A DNA stretch of 64,000 bases from Actinomadura barringtoniae (lineage in GTDB: Bacteria > Actinomycetota > Actinomycetes > Streptosporangiales > Streptosporangiaceae). The notes beneath the pieces were generated by a model. The model was not told where the DNA came from and did not search any database. It was given only the letters and a program-made list of their open reading frames with translations. Shown here piece after piece: positions 9,901 through 16,842 of the stretch. The DNA lies in contig NZ_JAGEOJ010000004.1 of assembly GCF_017573505.1 (NCBI RefSeq), positions 124,001-188,000 on the forward strand. The letters are read 5' to 3'. Numbering within the stretch: position 1 is the first letter of the stretch; the number at the start of each line of letters is the position of its first letter. The position numbers and the translations under genes are program-made.

Positions 9901-10777
9901 CGGTGGCCTCGGTCGGGCCGTAGGTGTTCCAGACCTGGCGGCCGCCGGTCGCGAGGCGCGCGGCCAGCTCGGGCGGGCAGGCCTCCCCGCCGAAGATCAG
10001 CAGCCGGACGCCGTCCAGCGTCTCGACCGGCCACAGCGCGGCGAGCGTCGGCACCGTGGAGACCACGGTGATCCCCTGCTCGACGAGCCAGGGGCCCAGG
10101 TCGACGCCGGTACGGACCAGGGAGCGGGGCGCGGGGACCAGGCAGGCGCCGTGCCGCCAGGCCAGCCACATCTCCTCGCAGGAGGCGTCGAAGGCGACCG
10201 ACAGCCCGGCCAGCACCCGGTCGGACTCGCGGGCGGGGAACAGCCGCGCCTCGGCGTCCACGAAGGCGGCGGCGCTGCGGTGGGTGACCGCCACGCCCTT
10301 GGGCTTGCCGGTGGACCCGGAGGTGAAGATGATCCAGGCGTCGTCCTGCAGGCCGGGACGGCCCGACCGGCGGCCCGGGATCCCCCGCATCGTGATCTCA
10401 CGCCCGGCGCCGATGACCGCGCAGACCTCGGCCTCGCCGAAGACCAGCGCGGCGCGTTCCTCGGGGTCGTCGGCGTCGACCGGCACGTAGGCGGCGCCGG
10501 CGCTGAGGACGCCGAGGATCGCGACATAAAGGTCGGCGGTGCCCGACGGCACCCGTACGCCGACCCGGTCGCCGGGCCCGACGCCCTGCTGCTCCAGCTC
10601 CTTGGCCACCCGCCCGGCTTCGGAGAGCAGGGCGGTGTAGTCGAGGCGGACGGTGCCGTCGTCGAGGGCGGCGGCGTACGGATGCCGCCGCGCCGTCTCG
10701 TCCAGGACGTCCAGAAGCGTGCGGGCGGGCGGTGCGGTACGCGCGGAGGTGAGGACCGCGCGCTCCGCGGCGGCCAT
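6917..10777 (-). CDS. Pls/PosA-type single-module nonribosomal peptide synthetase
   Basis: About 1286 residues. An adenylation domain comes first (IIFTSGSTGKPKGVAVTHRS; NTYGPTEATV; YRSGDLV; GRADEQVKLGGRRIELGEVD; SGKVDRDALP). A thiolation domain follows (FFALGGSSLGAARL), then a membrane region with paired transmembrane helices alternating with soluble, left-handed beta-helix-like acyltransferase segments. This is the layout of Pls, the epsilon-poly-L-lysine synthetase, and its relatives, which polymerise one amino acid without a conventional condensation domain. ATG 10777 gives a conventional N-terminus; an in-frame GTG at 10885 is possible. The adenylation block FDASCEEMW carries acidic residues that would suit a basic substrate. 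The monomer is not proven. Confidence 0.88.
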   Translation of the reverse strand: MAAAERAVLTSARTAPPARTLLDVLDETARRHPYAAALDDGTVRLDYTALLSEAGRVAKELEQQGVGPGDRVGVRVPSGTADLYVAILGVLSAGAAYVPVDADDPEERAALVFGEAEVCAVIGAGREITMRGIPGRRSGRPGLQDDAWIIFTSGSTGKPKGVAVTHRSAAAFVDAEARLFPARESDRVLAGLSVAFDASCEEMWLAWRHGACLVPAPRSLVRTGVDLGPWLVEQGITVVSTVPTLAALWPVETLDGVRLLIFGGEACPPELAARLATGGRQVWNTYGPTEATVVACAAPLGGEGPVRIGLPLDGWDLAVVDKTGEPVAEGETGELVIGGAGLARYLDPAKDAEKYAPLDSLGWDRAYRSGDLVKADPEGLVFVGRADEQVKLGGRRIELGEVDAALQALPGVTGAAAAVRGTGHQILVGYLVPGEGFDEDAARERLREELPAALVPRLALVETLPTRTSGKVDRDALPWPLPGTPGASGASGRAEQDTAAEPMTDTEEWLADQWAEVLGERPSGPGADFFALGGSSLGAARLVSALRPRFASVAVGDVYENPTLRGLAAHLGTAEEETVLAVSDRVVKPMPRRAQLAQTLLMIPLLTLGAMRWVVGLAAAGNIAGLPWIPHVSWWWVLSGALLFVAPAGRMALTAGGARLLLRGVTPGTYPRGGSVHLRLWATEQLAARLGAAELSGAPWFAFYARALGARIGRDVDLHSPPPLTGLLRLGEHAAIEPEVDLSGHWLDGDLLHIGEIRVGVGAVVGARAMLFPGARIGKNAQVAPGAAVTGRVPARQRWAGAPAVRAGKAPKPAAERPPRLRRWTVAYGLSAILLSLLPLAAALPGLAVLLAMLNGTTTLGEALPVALAAVPLVTLAAMGTFAAVTLVSVRLLGLGLNEGDHPVHSRQAWQAWATSRLMAMARVWLFPLYASVLTPAWLRALGMKVGRDVEMSTVLALPTMTSVADGAFLADDTMVAPYELGGGRMRIARARVGKRAFLGNSGMTGPGRKVPKGGLIGVLSAAPKKAKAGASYLGMPPVRLHRNADSADQSRTYRPPTRLKAARAAVEACRVIPAMLTVAVGVLAAAAFEWLAGTYGVQTAVLLGGIVLAGAGIAAAAITTIAKWAVVGRITAGDRPLWSSFVWRNELADNFVEVLGAPWFAEPWLGTAPLNLWMRSLGASIGRGVWCGTYWLPETDLIRLGDGATVNQGCVLQTHLFHDRIMRIDSVVLERGATLGSNGVVLPAASVGADTTVGPASLVMRGEQLPARTRWLGNPIAAWQEPRSE

Positions 10778-11041
10778 GAGTGGACGCAAACTCTCCCCCG
10801 GTGTCGAGGCGAACGGCGGCCTCTGGGGGCCCGGCACCTTCGTCGCGTCCCGTACCACGCGGGACCGGTGCGGCCCTGCCGCCACGGTGGCGCGTGGATC
10901 GCGCCACCGGGGATTCTGATGTCAATCCCCGCGGCGGCTCGGGGTCACGAGCGCCGCTCAGCCCGACACTTTACTCGATGGGAGTGAATACGCTCGGTAT
11001 CGGCCCTACCGGTCGACCATGCCGCGGACCGGGCTCCGGAC

Positions 11042-12538
11042 CTAGGGCAGCACCCCCGCCACGTACTCGTCCTGCTGGTTCCGCGGGATCGGATGGGTCT
11101 GGGTGAAAACGGACGCGAACGAGGGTCCGACGTGGTCAAGGCCCATGTAGTCGCCCAGGAAGAGCCCGCCCGCGTCGGGCGCCAGGCCGACGTCGAACGA
11201 GCCACCGACGTGCTGCTCGCGCCAGGCCGAGGCGTCGCGGGCGCAGCCGCCGCTACGGCACGTGACGATCCAGTAGTCGGTAAGAGCGCCCGGCCCCGGC
11301 GTGTTGCGCCGGAAGTCGTAGTAGGTGACGCCGACCGTGCCGCCCGCCGCGACGTCCACCATGGCCGTCCAGGCCTGGCCGTTGCCCTGCGGAGCGGAGT
11401 CGGGGGTCTTGCTGACCTTGAGCGGCTTGGACCAGTGGCGGCCGCCGTCGTCCGAGGATGTGAGCATGATCGCCGCCTTGCTGCGGGTCACCGAGGCGTC
11501 CTGCCACACCACGTACAGCCGGCCGGTCTTGGCGTCGACGGCGATGTCCGGCACGATGTCGGCGGTCCGCAGGTCCCGGTGCTGATCCGGGTCGACGATC
11601 TCGGCCGGGTCGATCGCGGCCACGTTGATCGGCTTTGACCAGGTCCGGCCATGGTCGGTGGAACGCATCACACGGACGAGGTTGTCGCCCACGGGCTCGG
11701 GCGCGGCCTTCGGTCGGGGCTTGGCCCACGGCCGGTCCGGCTCCTCGCCGCCGCCGGCCGGGCCGTCGAAGAACAGGTCGATGAGAGTGCCGTCGGGCTG
11801 GACCACGATCTGGTTGGAGATGGTGAACCGCGGCGTCGGGTCGTAGATCATCCGGGCGGGCTCCCAACTGCGGCCGCCGTCGGTCGTCCGGGAGAACCAG
11901 ACCGGCTGGCCGCCCTGCTCGTTGGTGCGGTCCCACACCGCGTAGGCGCGCTTGGCGCTGGTCGGGTCGGCGGTGACGAGCTCCTTGTCATTCTGCAGCA
12001 GCTCGTCGGTGTCGCTCTTCAGCGTGGTCGGCGCGCCCCAGTGGTCGCCGCCGTCGACCGACTTGGACACCAGGATCGCGTTGCCGAAGTCGTTGGCGTT
12101 GAACGACAGCGAGATCGCGTACAGGTCACCGTTCCGCGCGAAGCTGACGCCCGGGTCGGAGGCGCGCTCGTAGGTGCCGCCGCTGCACTGCGAGATCCCC
12201 GGGACGACGACCTGTCTCCAGTGCCTCCCGCCGTCGTGGGTGACGCTGGTGACCAGGCCGTGCGCGCCGCCGTCGTTCCAGCGGTCCTGCTGGTACTCGG
12301 TGACGATGTTGTGCGGGTCCCTGGGGTTGACCGAGATCCAGGGCTCCACCTCGGCGCCCGGATGGTTGACGCTGGTCGGCGTCGTCCCTGCCGTGCAGCC
12401 CGGGAACGGCGTCTTGCCCGTCACCTTGACGGGGCCCACCACCGCCTTCGGGAGTGGGGCTGCGAGTGCCGGCGCGCCGGTCAGAGCGAGCGCGAGCACC
12501 CCTGCGGTCACCGCTGAGATCGTGGTTCGCTGTCGCAT
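11042..12538 (-). CDS. Secreted Asp-box (BNR repeat) sialidase-like protein
   Basis: About 498 residues. The N-terminus is a Sec signal peptide: MRQR, a hydrophobic stretch, then ALA near residue 27. At least five Asp boxes of the form S/T-x-D-x-G-x-x-W follow (THDGGRHW, SVDGGDHW, TTDGGRSW, STDHGRTW, SDDGGRHW), the hallmark of a sialidase-type beta-propeller. The protein should be exported. Many Asp-box proteins are not sialidases, and the catalytic Arg triad and Tyr/Glu pair cannot be assigned confidently, so the activity is open. ATG 12538 is preferred over GTG 12544. It is monocistronic, separated from the next minus-strand gene by 75 bp. Confidence 0.82.
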   Translation of the reverse strand: MRQRTTISAVTAGVLALALTGAPALAAPLPKAVVGPVKVTGKTPFPGCTAGTTPTSVNHPGAEVEPWISVNPRDPHNIVTEYQQDRWNDGGAHGLVTSVTHDGGRHWRQVVVPGISQCSGGTYERASDPGVSFARNGDLYAISLSFNANDFGNAILVSKSVDGGDHWGAPTTLKSDTDELLQNDKELVTADPTSAKRAYAVWDRTNEQGGQPVWFSRTTDGGRSWEPARMIYDPTPRFTISNQIVVQPDGTLIDLFFDGPAGGGEEPDRPWAKPRPKAAPEPVGDNLVRVMRSTDHGRTWSKPINVAAIDPAEIVDPDQHRDLRTADIVPDIAVDAKTGRLYVVWQDASVTRSKAAIMLTSSDDGGRHWSKPLKVSKTPDSAPQGNGQAWTAMVDVAAGGTVGVTYYDFRRNTPGPGALTDYWIVTCRSGGCARDASAWREQHVGGSFDVGLAPDAGGLFLGDYMGLDHVGPSFASVFTQTHPIPRNQQDEYVAGVLP

Positions 12539-12613
12539 GGCCACAGTCGAGCACCGTGGTGCGGGGGCGACCAGGCTGATGGCCGTAGCCGGGCGGAGGA
12601 TGGCGGGTTCCGG

Positions 12614-13618
12614 TCACCGCGGGGCGGCGTCACCGACCTCGAAGACCTCGGGGTTGACGCAGTGGAGGGGGAGTTCGCCGGCGCGCATCCGTTCGATGTC
12701 CTCGGCGAGAACGCGGGCGTGGTTGTCCTCGGCGTCGTAGGTCGCGCCGCCGATGTGCGGCGTGAGAACGACGTTGGGCAGCGCGGCCAGCGGATGGCCC
12801 GGGTCGAGCCATTCGCCGGCGAAGTGGTCCAGCCCGGCGCCCGCGAGATGGCCGGACGCGAGGACGTCGACCAGGGCGTCGGTGTCGTGCAGTTCGGCGC
12901 GCGCGGTGTTGAGGTAGATCGCGCCCTCCCTCATCGCGGAGAACTGGCGCTCGCCGATCATCCCCCGGGTCTCGTCGTTCAGCGCGGCGTGCACGGAGAC
13001 GACGTCGGAGGCGCCGATCAGCTCGGGCAGGCGATGGGTCGCGCCCGGAACGTTCGGGTCGCAGCCGATGACGCGCATGCCCAGGCCTTCCATGCGCCAC
13101 CAGACCGCCCGGCCGACCGCGCCCATGCCGACGACGCCGAACGTGCGCCCGGCCAGCTGCCAGGCCCGGTGCCGCTGGTACGGGATCACGCCGCCGTCGT
13201 AGACCGCGCCCGCCCGGACCTCGCGGTCGGCGGTGACGACGCCGCGCGCCACGGCGAACAGCAGCGCCACGGTGAGCTCGGCGACCGCGTCGGCGTCGCG
13301 GCCGGGCGTGTGCAGGACGGGGATGCCGCGTTCGGTGGCGGCGGCCACGTCCACGTTCACCGGGTCGCTCCGCGTGACGCCGATGAGCTCCAGCGGGAGA
13401 TCGAGCACCGGCCCGGACACCTCATCGCCCTCGGTGATGAGCAGGGTCGCCCCGGTCTCCTCGATCCGGCGGGCGAGATCGGCGGCCTGATAGAGCCGGA
13501 ACGGCCGCTGCTCGGCGGCCGGGTCGTACACCACGTCCTCGGTGAGTTTGCCTATCTGCTCCCATCCCGGTCCGCGCATCGCCGCGAGCACCAGGGCACG
13601 GCCCCTTTTGTCGCTCAT
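12614..13618 (-). CDS. D-isomer-specific 2-hydroxyacid dehydrogenase
   Basis: 334-residue NAD-dependent dehydrogenase related to phosphoglycerate dehydrogenase. The Rossmann motif is GVVGMGAVGRAVWWR in the middle of the protein. The catalytic Arg is in LNTARAELHD and the catalytic His in LTPHIGGAT. The acidic partner is in AGLDHFAGEWL, where most relatives have DVFExEP. It probably reduces a 2-keto acid or oxidises a 2-hydroxy acid; the substrate is unknown. ATG 13618 is chosen over GTG 13627. It is divergent from a LivG-like ATPase, and the shared 112-bp region contains a CRP-like palindrome. Confidence 0.9.
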   Translation of the reverse strand: MSDKRGRALVLAAMRGPGWEQIGKLTEDVVYDPAAEQRPFRLYQAADLARRIEETGATLLITEGDEVSGPVLDLPLELIGVTRSDPVNVDVAAATERGIPVLHTPGRDADAVAELTVALLFAVARGVVTADREVRAGAVYDGGVIPYQRHRAWQLAGRTFGVVGMGAVGRAVWWRMEGLGMRVIGCDPNVPGATHRLPELIGASDVVSVHAALNDETRGMIGERQFSAMREGAIYLNTARAELHDTDALVDVLASGHLAGAGLDHFAGEWLDPGHPLAALPNVVLTPHIGGATYDAEDNHARVLAEDIERMRAGELPLHCVNPEVFEVGDAAPR

Positions 13619-13700
13619 GTCACCCACCGTTCCCGATCAGGAGGAGTCGATGCGGGCCGGGACGACGGCCGGGGATCGGCTGTATGGTGACGATCCGCCG

Positions 13701-13714
13701 GTGATCCACATCAC
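13701..13714. promoter_or_regulatory. CRP-like palindrome
   Basis: GTGA-N6-TCAC (GTGATCCACATCAC) lies 17 bp before the LivG-like start and 83 bp before the hydroxyacid dehydrogenase start. Actinobacterial Crp/GlxR sites follow TGTGA-N6-TCACA; this one has GGTGA and TCACA. Confidence 0.45.
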
Positions 13715-13730
13715 ACGAGGACGGTGAGCC

Positions 13731-14600
13731 ATGCCGGACGACGAGCATCGCGGTCTGGAGGCGTCCGGCATCACGGTCAGGTTCGGCGGGGTCACGGCGG
13801 TGGACGGCGCCGGGCTGGAGGCGCCGCCCGGCACGGTGACCGCGCTCATCGGGCCGAACGGCGCGGGCAAGACCACGTTCTTCGACGTCGTCACCGGCCT
13901 GCGGCGACCGGCGGGCGGCACCGTTCACTTCGAGGGCGCCGACCTCACCGGCCGCGCCCCGCATGAGCGCGCCCGTCGCGGGATCGCCCGCACGTTCCAG
14001 CGCCCGGAGGTCTTCGGGGCACTGACCGTACGGGAGAACGTGCAGGTCGCCGCCGAGATCCACGCCGCCACACGCGACGTTCCCGGACGCACCCGGGCGG
14101 ACCGGTGGCGGCGGCGCCGGGCCGCCCGCCGTCAGACCGGCGAGGCGGCCGACGCGCTGCTGGAGCGGCTCGGGATCGCCCAGTACGCGCAGTGCCGCGC
14201 CGGCACCGTGCCGGCCGGGGTCGCGCGGCTGGTCGAGCTGGCGCGTGCGCTGGCGACCGGGCCCCGGCTGCTCCTGCTGGACGAGCCGTCGGCGGGCCTG
14301 CCGGTGCCGGCCTCGCGCTCGCTGGAATGCCTGCTGCGCGACCTGGCCGCCGACGGACTGGCGGTGCTGCTGGTCGAGCACGACATGGACCAGGTGATGG
14401 GCGTCTGCGACGTCCTGTACGTGCTGGACTCGGGGCGGGTGATCGCCTCGGGACCGCCGGTGGAGGTGCGGTCGAACCCCCGGGTGCGGGAGGCCTACCT
14501 CGGCGCGGCGCGATCACCCCGATCCCCTGAGCGCGGGACGGGACCCGCGGCGTCAGCAGGCGGCCGGCACCGGCTCCTTGGCGGTCTCGGCGGCCGATGA
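13731..14600 (+). CDS. Orphan LivG-like ABC transporter ATPase
   Basis: 289 residues. Walker A is GPNGAGKTT, the Q-loop follows in ARTFQRPEVF, Walker B is LLLLDEPSAG, and the switch His is in LVEHDMD. The layout matches LivG-type ATPases of branched-chain amino acid importers. The signature motif is degenerate: VPAGVARLVELARA in place of the usual LSxGxQ or LPYGxQR form. No permease or binding-protein gene is in the window, so its partners are elsewhere or it acts alone. The last 48 bp overlap the convergent MFS gene. Confidence 0.86.
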   Translation: MPDDEHRGLEASGITVRFGGVTAVDGAGLEAPPGTVTALIGPNGAGKTTFFDVVTGLRRPAGGTVHFEGADLTGRAPHERARRGIARTFQRPEVFGALTVRENVQVAAEIHAATRDVPGRTRADRWRRRRAARRQTGEAADALLERLGIAQYAQCRAGTVPAGVARLVELARALATGPRLLLLDEPSAGLPVPASRSLECLLRDLAADGLAVLLVEHDMDQVMGVCDVLYVLDSGRVIASGPPVEVRSNPRVREAYLGAARSPRSPERGTGPAASAGGRHRLLGGLGGR

Positions 14601-15728
14601 CGCCGCTCCCCCGCGACCCAGCGTTCCGGCGAGCACGGACATCAGGACGGCCGCGCAGGTGATGACCGCGAAGGAGACCCGGTAGGAGGTGGCACCGGCC
14701 ACCCAGCCGGTGATGGCGGGCGCGGTGAGACCCGACAGGTAGGTGATGGTGGCGACGCCCGCCACGCCCTCGCCGGGCGTACGGCCCTGGTTGCCCGCCG
14801 CCGCGAACACCAGCGGGACCACCGCCGCGACGCCCATGCCGATCAACGCGAAGCCCGTGATCCCCTGTACGGCCGACTGCGCGGTGACGACCAGCACGCC
14901 GCCCACGGCCGCGACGACGCCGCCGTACCGGACCATCGACACCTGCCCGATGCGGCCCACCACGTGGTCGGCGACCAGCCGGGTGGAGGCCATGAACAGC
15001 ATGAAGATGGTGAAGCTCGCGGCGGCCAGGCCCGGCCCCGCGTGGGTGACCTTGGACAGGTAGACCGCGGCCCAGTCGGCGCTGGACCCTTCGGCGAACG
15101 TTCCGCAGAAGCCGACGACGCCGATCGCCAGGATCGCCCGCGACGGCAGCGCGAAGCGGCGCGGCGCCGGGCCCTCCGGCTCGGCGTCGTCGGGCATCAG
15201 GTCGCGGGACACCAGCAGGCCCAGGGACAGCAGGATCACGGCGGCGACGCCCAGGTGCAGGCGGGCGTCGATCCCGGCGTGGGCGGCCAGGATGCCCGCG
15301 CCGCCCGCGATGAGGCTGCCGACGCACCACATGCCGTGCAGCCCGGACATGATCGAGCGGCCCAGGCGCCGCTCCAGGGTGACCGCGTGCCCGTTCATCA
15401 CCACGTCGGACATGCCGGCGGTCGCGCCGTACAGCAGGAACGCCGCGAACAGCCAGACGGGCGCGGGCGCCAGGGAGGGCAGGGCGACGGCGGCGCACCA
15501 CAGCGCGATGAGCATGCGGGTGGCGGTGCGGGCGCCGATGCGGTGGGCGAGGCGGCTGGCGGTCGGCATGCCGATGAACGCGCCGACGGAGGGACAGAGC
15601 AGGGCGAGGCCAAGGACGCCGGGGCTCAGCTGCAGGTGGTCCTGGATCCAGGGGATCCGGGTGGCCAGGCTGCCGCCGGCGGCGCCGTGCACGGCGAAGA
15701 CGAGGGCGATGGCGCGGTGGTTGCTCAT
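14553..15728 (-). CDS. MFS transporter
   Basis: 391-residue membrane protein with about 12 hydrophobic segments and an MFS loop-2 signature variant, ASRLAHRIGARTATR. It belongs to a YbjJ-like group of actinobacterial permeases or exporters of unknown substrate. It is divergent from a ROK regulator that very likely controls it; a 19-bp dyad lies between the two. Its C-terminal codons overlap the 3' end of the convergent LivG-like gene by 48 bp. Confidence 0.88.
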   Translation of the reverse strand: MSNHRAIALVFAVHGAAGGSLATRIPWIQDHLQLSPGVLGLALLCPSVGAFIGMPTASRLAHRIGARTATRMLIALWCAAVALPSLAPAPVWLFAAFLLYGATAGMSDVVMNGHAVTLERRLGRSIMSGLHGMWCVGSLIAGGAGILAAHAGIDARLHLGVAAVILLSLGLLVSRDLMPDDAEPEGPAPRRFALPSRAILAIGVVGFCGTFAEGSSADWAAVYLSKVTHAGPGLAAASFTIFMLFMASTRLVADHVVGRIGQVSMVRYGGVVAAVGGVLVVTAQSAVQGITGFALIGMGVAAVVPLVFAAAGNQGRTPGEGVAGVATITYLSGLTAPAITGWVAGATSYRVSFAVITCAAVLMSVLAGTLGRGGAASSAAETAKEPVPAAC

Positions 15729-15742
15729 GATCTCAATTAATT

Positions 15743-15761
15743 ATCAGGCAGGGTTCCTGAT
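15743..15761. promoter_or_regulatory. Candidate ROK operator
   Basis: ATCAGG and CCTGAT flank a 7-nt spacer (15743-15761). AATTAATT lies directly upstream (15735-15742). The site is between divergent MFS and ROK genes, 14 bp from the MFS start codon, and is probably the ROK repressor target. Confidence 0.55.
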
Positions 15762-15789
15762 GAAAAGACCCAAAGCTAGGATGATCCCC

Positions 15790-16821
15790 GTGAAGACCGC
15801 CACACCGGCCCTGGCACGGGCGATCAACGACCGCCTGGCGCTCGACCTGATGCTCGAACACGGCCCGCTGACCGCGCCCCAGCTGCGCACCATGACCGGG
15901 CTGTCCCGGCCGACCGTCTCCGACCTGGTCGAGCGGCTCACCACCGAGGGCCTGATCGAGGTGACCGGCGAGAGCGGCGGCGACCGGCGCGGCCCGAAGG
16001 CGCGCCTGTACGGGCTGATCGCCGAGCGGGCGCACGTCGCCGGGGTGGACCTGCGCCGGTACGCGGCGCACGTCGAGGTCGCCGACATCACCGGCAGGCA
16101 GGCCGGCTCGGCGCACCGCGACATCCCCTCCGGGCCGCTGGCCGAGGTGGTGGCGGAGGCGGTCACCGAGGCCGCGGGCGGGCACGCGCTCCAGACGATC
16201 GTGATCGGCGCGCCCGGCCTGGTCGACCCGCGCACCGGCCTGGGCAGCGACCCGCTCACCGGGCCCGAGTGCGACGGCCTGGTCCCGGGTTGGCGCAGCG
16301 ACCTGCGCCAGGCCGTCGAGTCCCTGGTCGGCGTGCCGGTCGTGCTGGAGAACGAGGTCAACCTCGCCTCCATCGCCGAGCACCGCGCCGGGGCGGCGGC
16401 GGGCCACGACGACTTCGCGCTGCTGTGGCTGGACGACGGCGTCGGCGCGGGCGTCGTGCTCGGCGGGCGGCTCCGCCGGGGCGCCTCGGGCGGCGCGGGC
16501 GAGGTCGGCCTGCTGAACATCGACGGCGAGACGTTCTGCGATCTGGTGGAGACCGCAGGGACCGAGGCGACGGTCCTGGCCGACCGGATCGTCAAGGGCG
16601 TCTTCGCGCTGGTCGCGGTACTGGACCCGGGCCTGGTCGTGCTCGGCGGCGGCATCGGCCGCACGGGCGGCGACGCGCTGGCGGCGATGGTCGCCGAACG
16701 CCTGGACGCCCTGTCCCCCGCGCCCGCCGAGATCCGCGCGACCACGGTCGAGGGGAACGCGATCCTGCGCGGCGCCGTGCTGACCGCGCTCGACCTGGCC
16801 CGCGACGAGATCTACGGCTGA
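15790..16821 (+). CDS. ROK family transcriptional regulator
   Basis: 343 residues. The N-terminus is a MarR-like winged helix (QLRTMTGLSRPTVSDLVERL, about residues 30-50). The ROK sugar-kinase fold follows, with GAPGLVDPRTG, VVLENEVNLASIAEHRAG and LWLDDGVGAGVVLGG. The repressor-type ROK zinc motif CxCGxxGC is not present: the position reads GGAGEVGLLNIDGETFCDLVE, so the metal site is largely lost. GTG 15790 is chosen because AGGA lies 8 nt upstream; ATG 15781 is the alternative. It is divergent from an MFS gene and probably its repressor. Confidence 0.88.
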   Translation: MKTATPALARAINDRLALDLMLEHGPLTAPQLRTMTGLSRPTVSDLVERLTTEGLIEVTGESGGDRRGPKARLYGLIAERAHVAGVDLRRYAAHVEVADITGRQAGSAHRDIPSGPLAEVVAEAVTEAAGGHALQTIVIGAPGLVDPRTGLGSDPLTGPECDGLVPGWRSDLRQAVESLVGVPVVLENEVNLASIAEHRAGAAAGHDDFALLWLDDGVGAGVVLGGRLRRGASGGAGEVGLLNIDGETFCDLVETAGTEATVLADRIVKGVFALVAVLDPGLVVLGGGIGRTGGDALAAMVAERLDALSPAPAEIRATTVEGNAILRGAVLTALDLARDEIYG

Positions 16822-16842
16822 GCGACGCGCCCGGCCGCTACC

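Noticed and set aside
7121..10987. Very long open frame on the plus strand opposite the Pls-type synthetase gene
   Set aside because: Its composition is the Gly/Arg/Asp/Glu/Gln-rich pattern of antisense in GC-rich coding DNA, with no recognisable motif, while the minus strand has clear NRPS domains.
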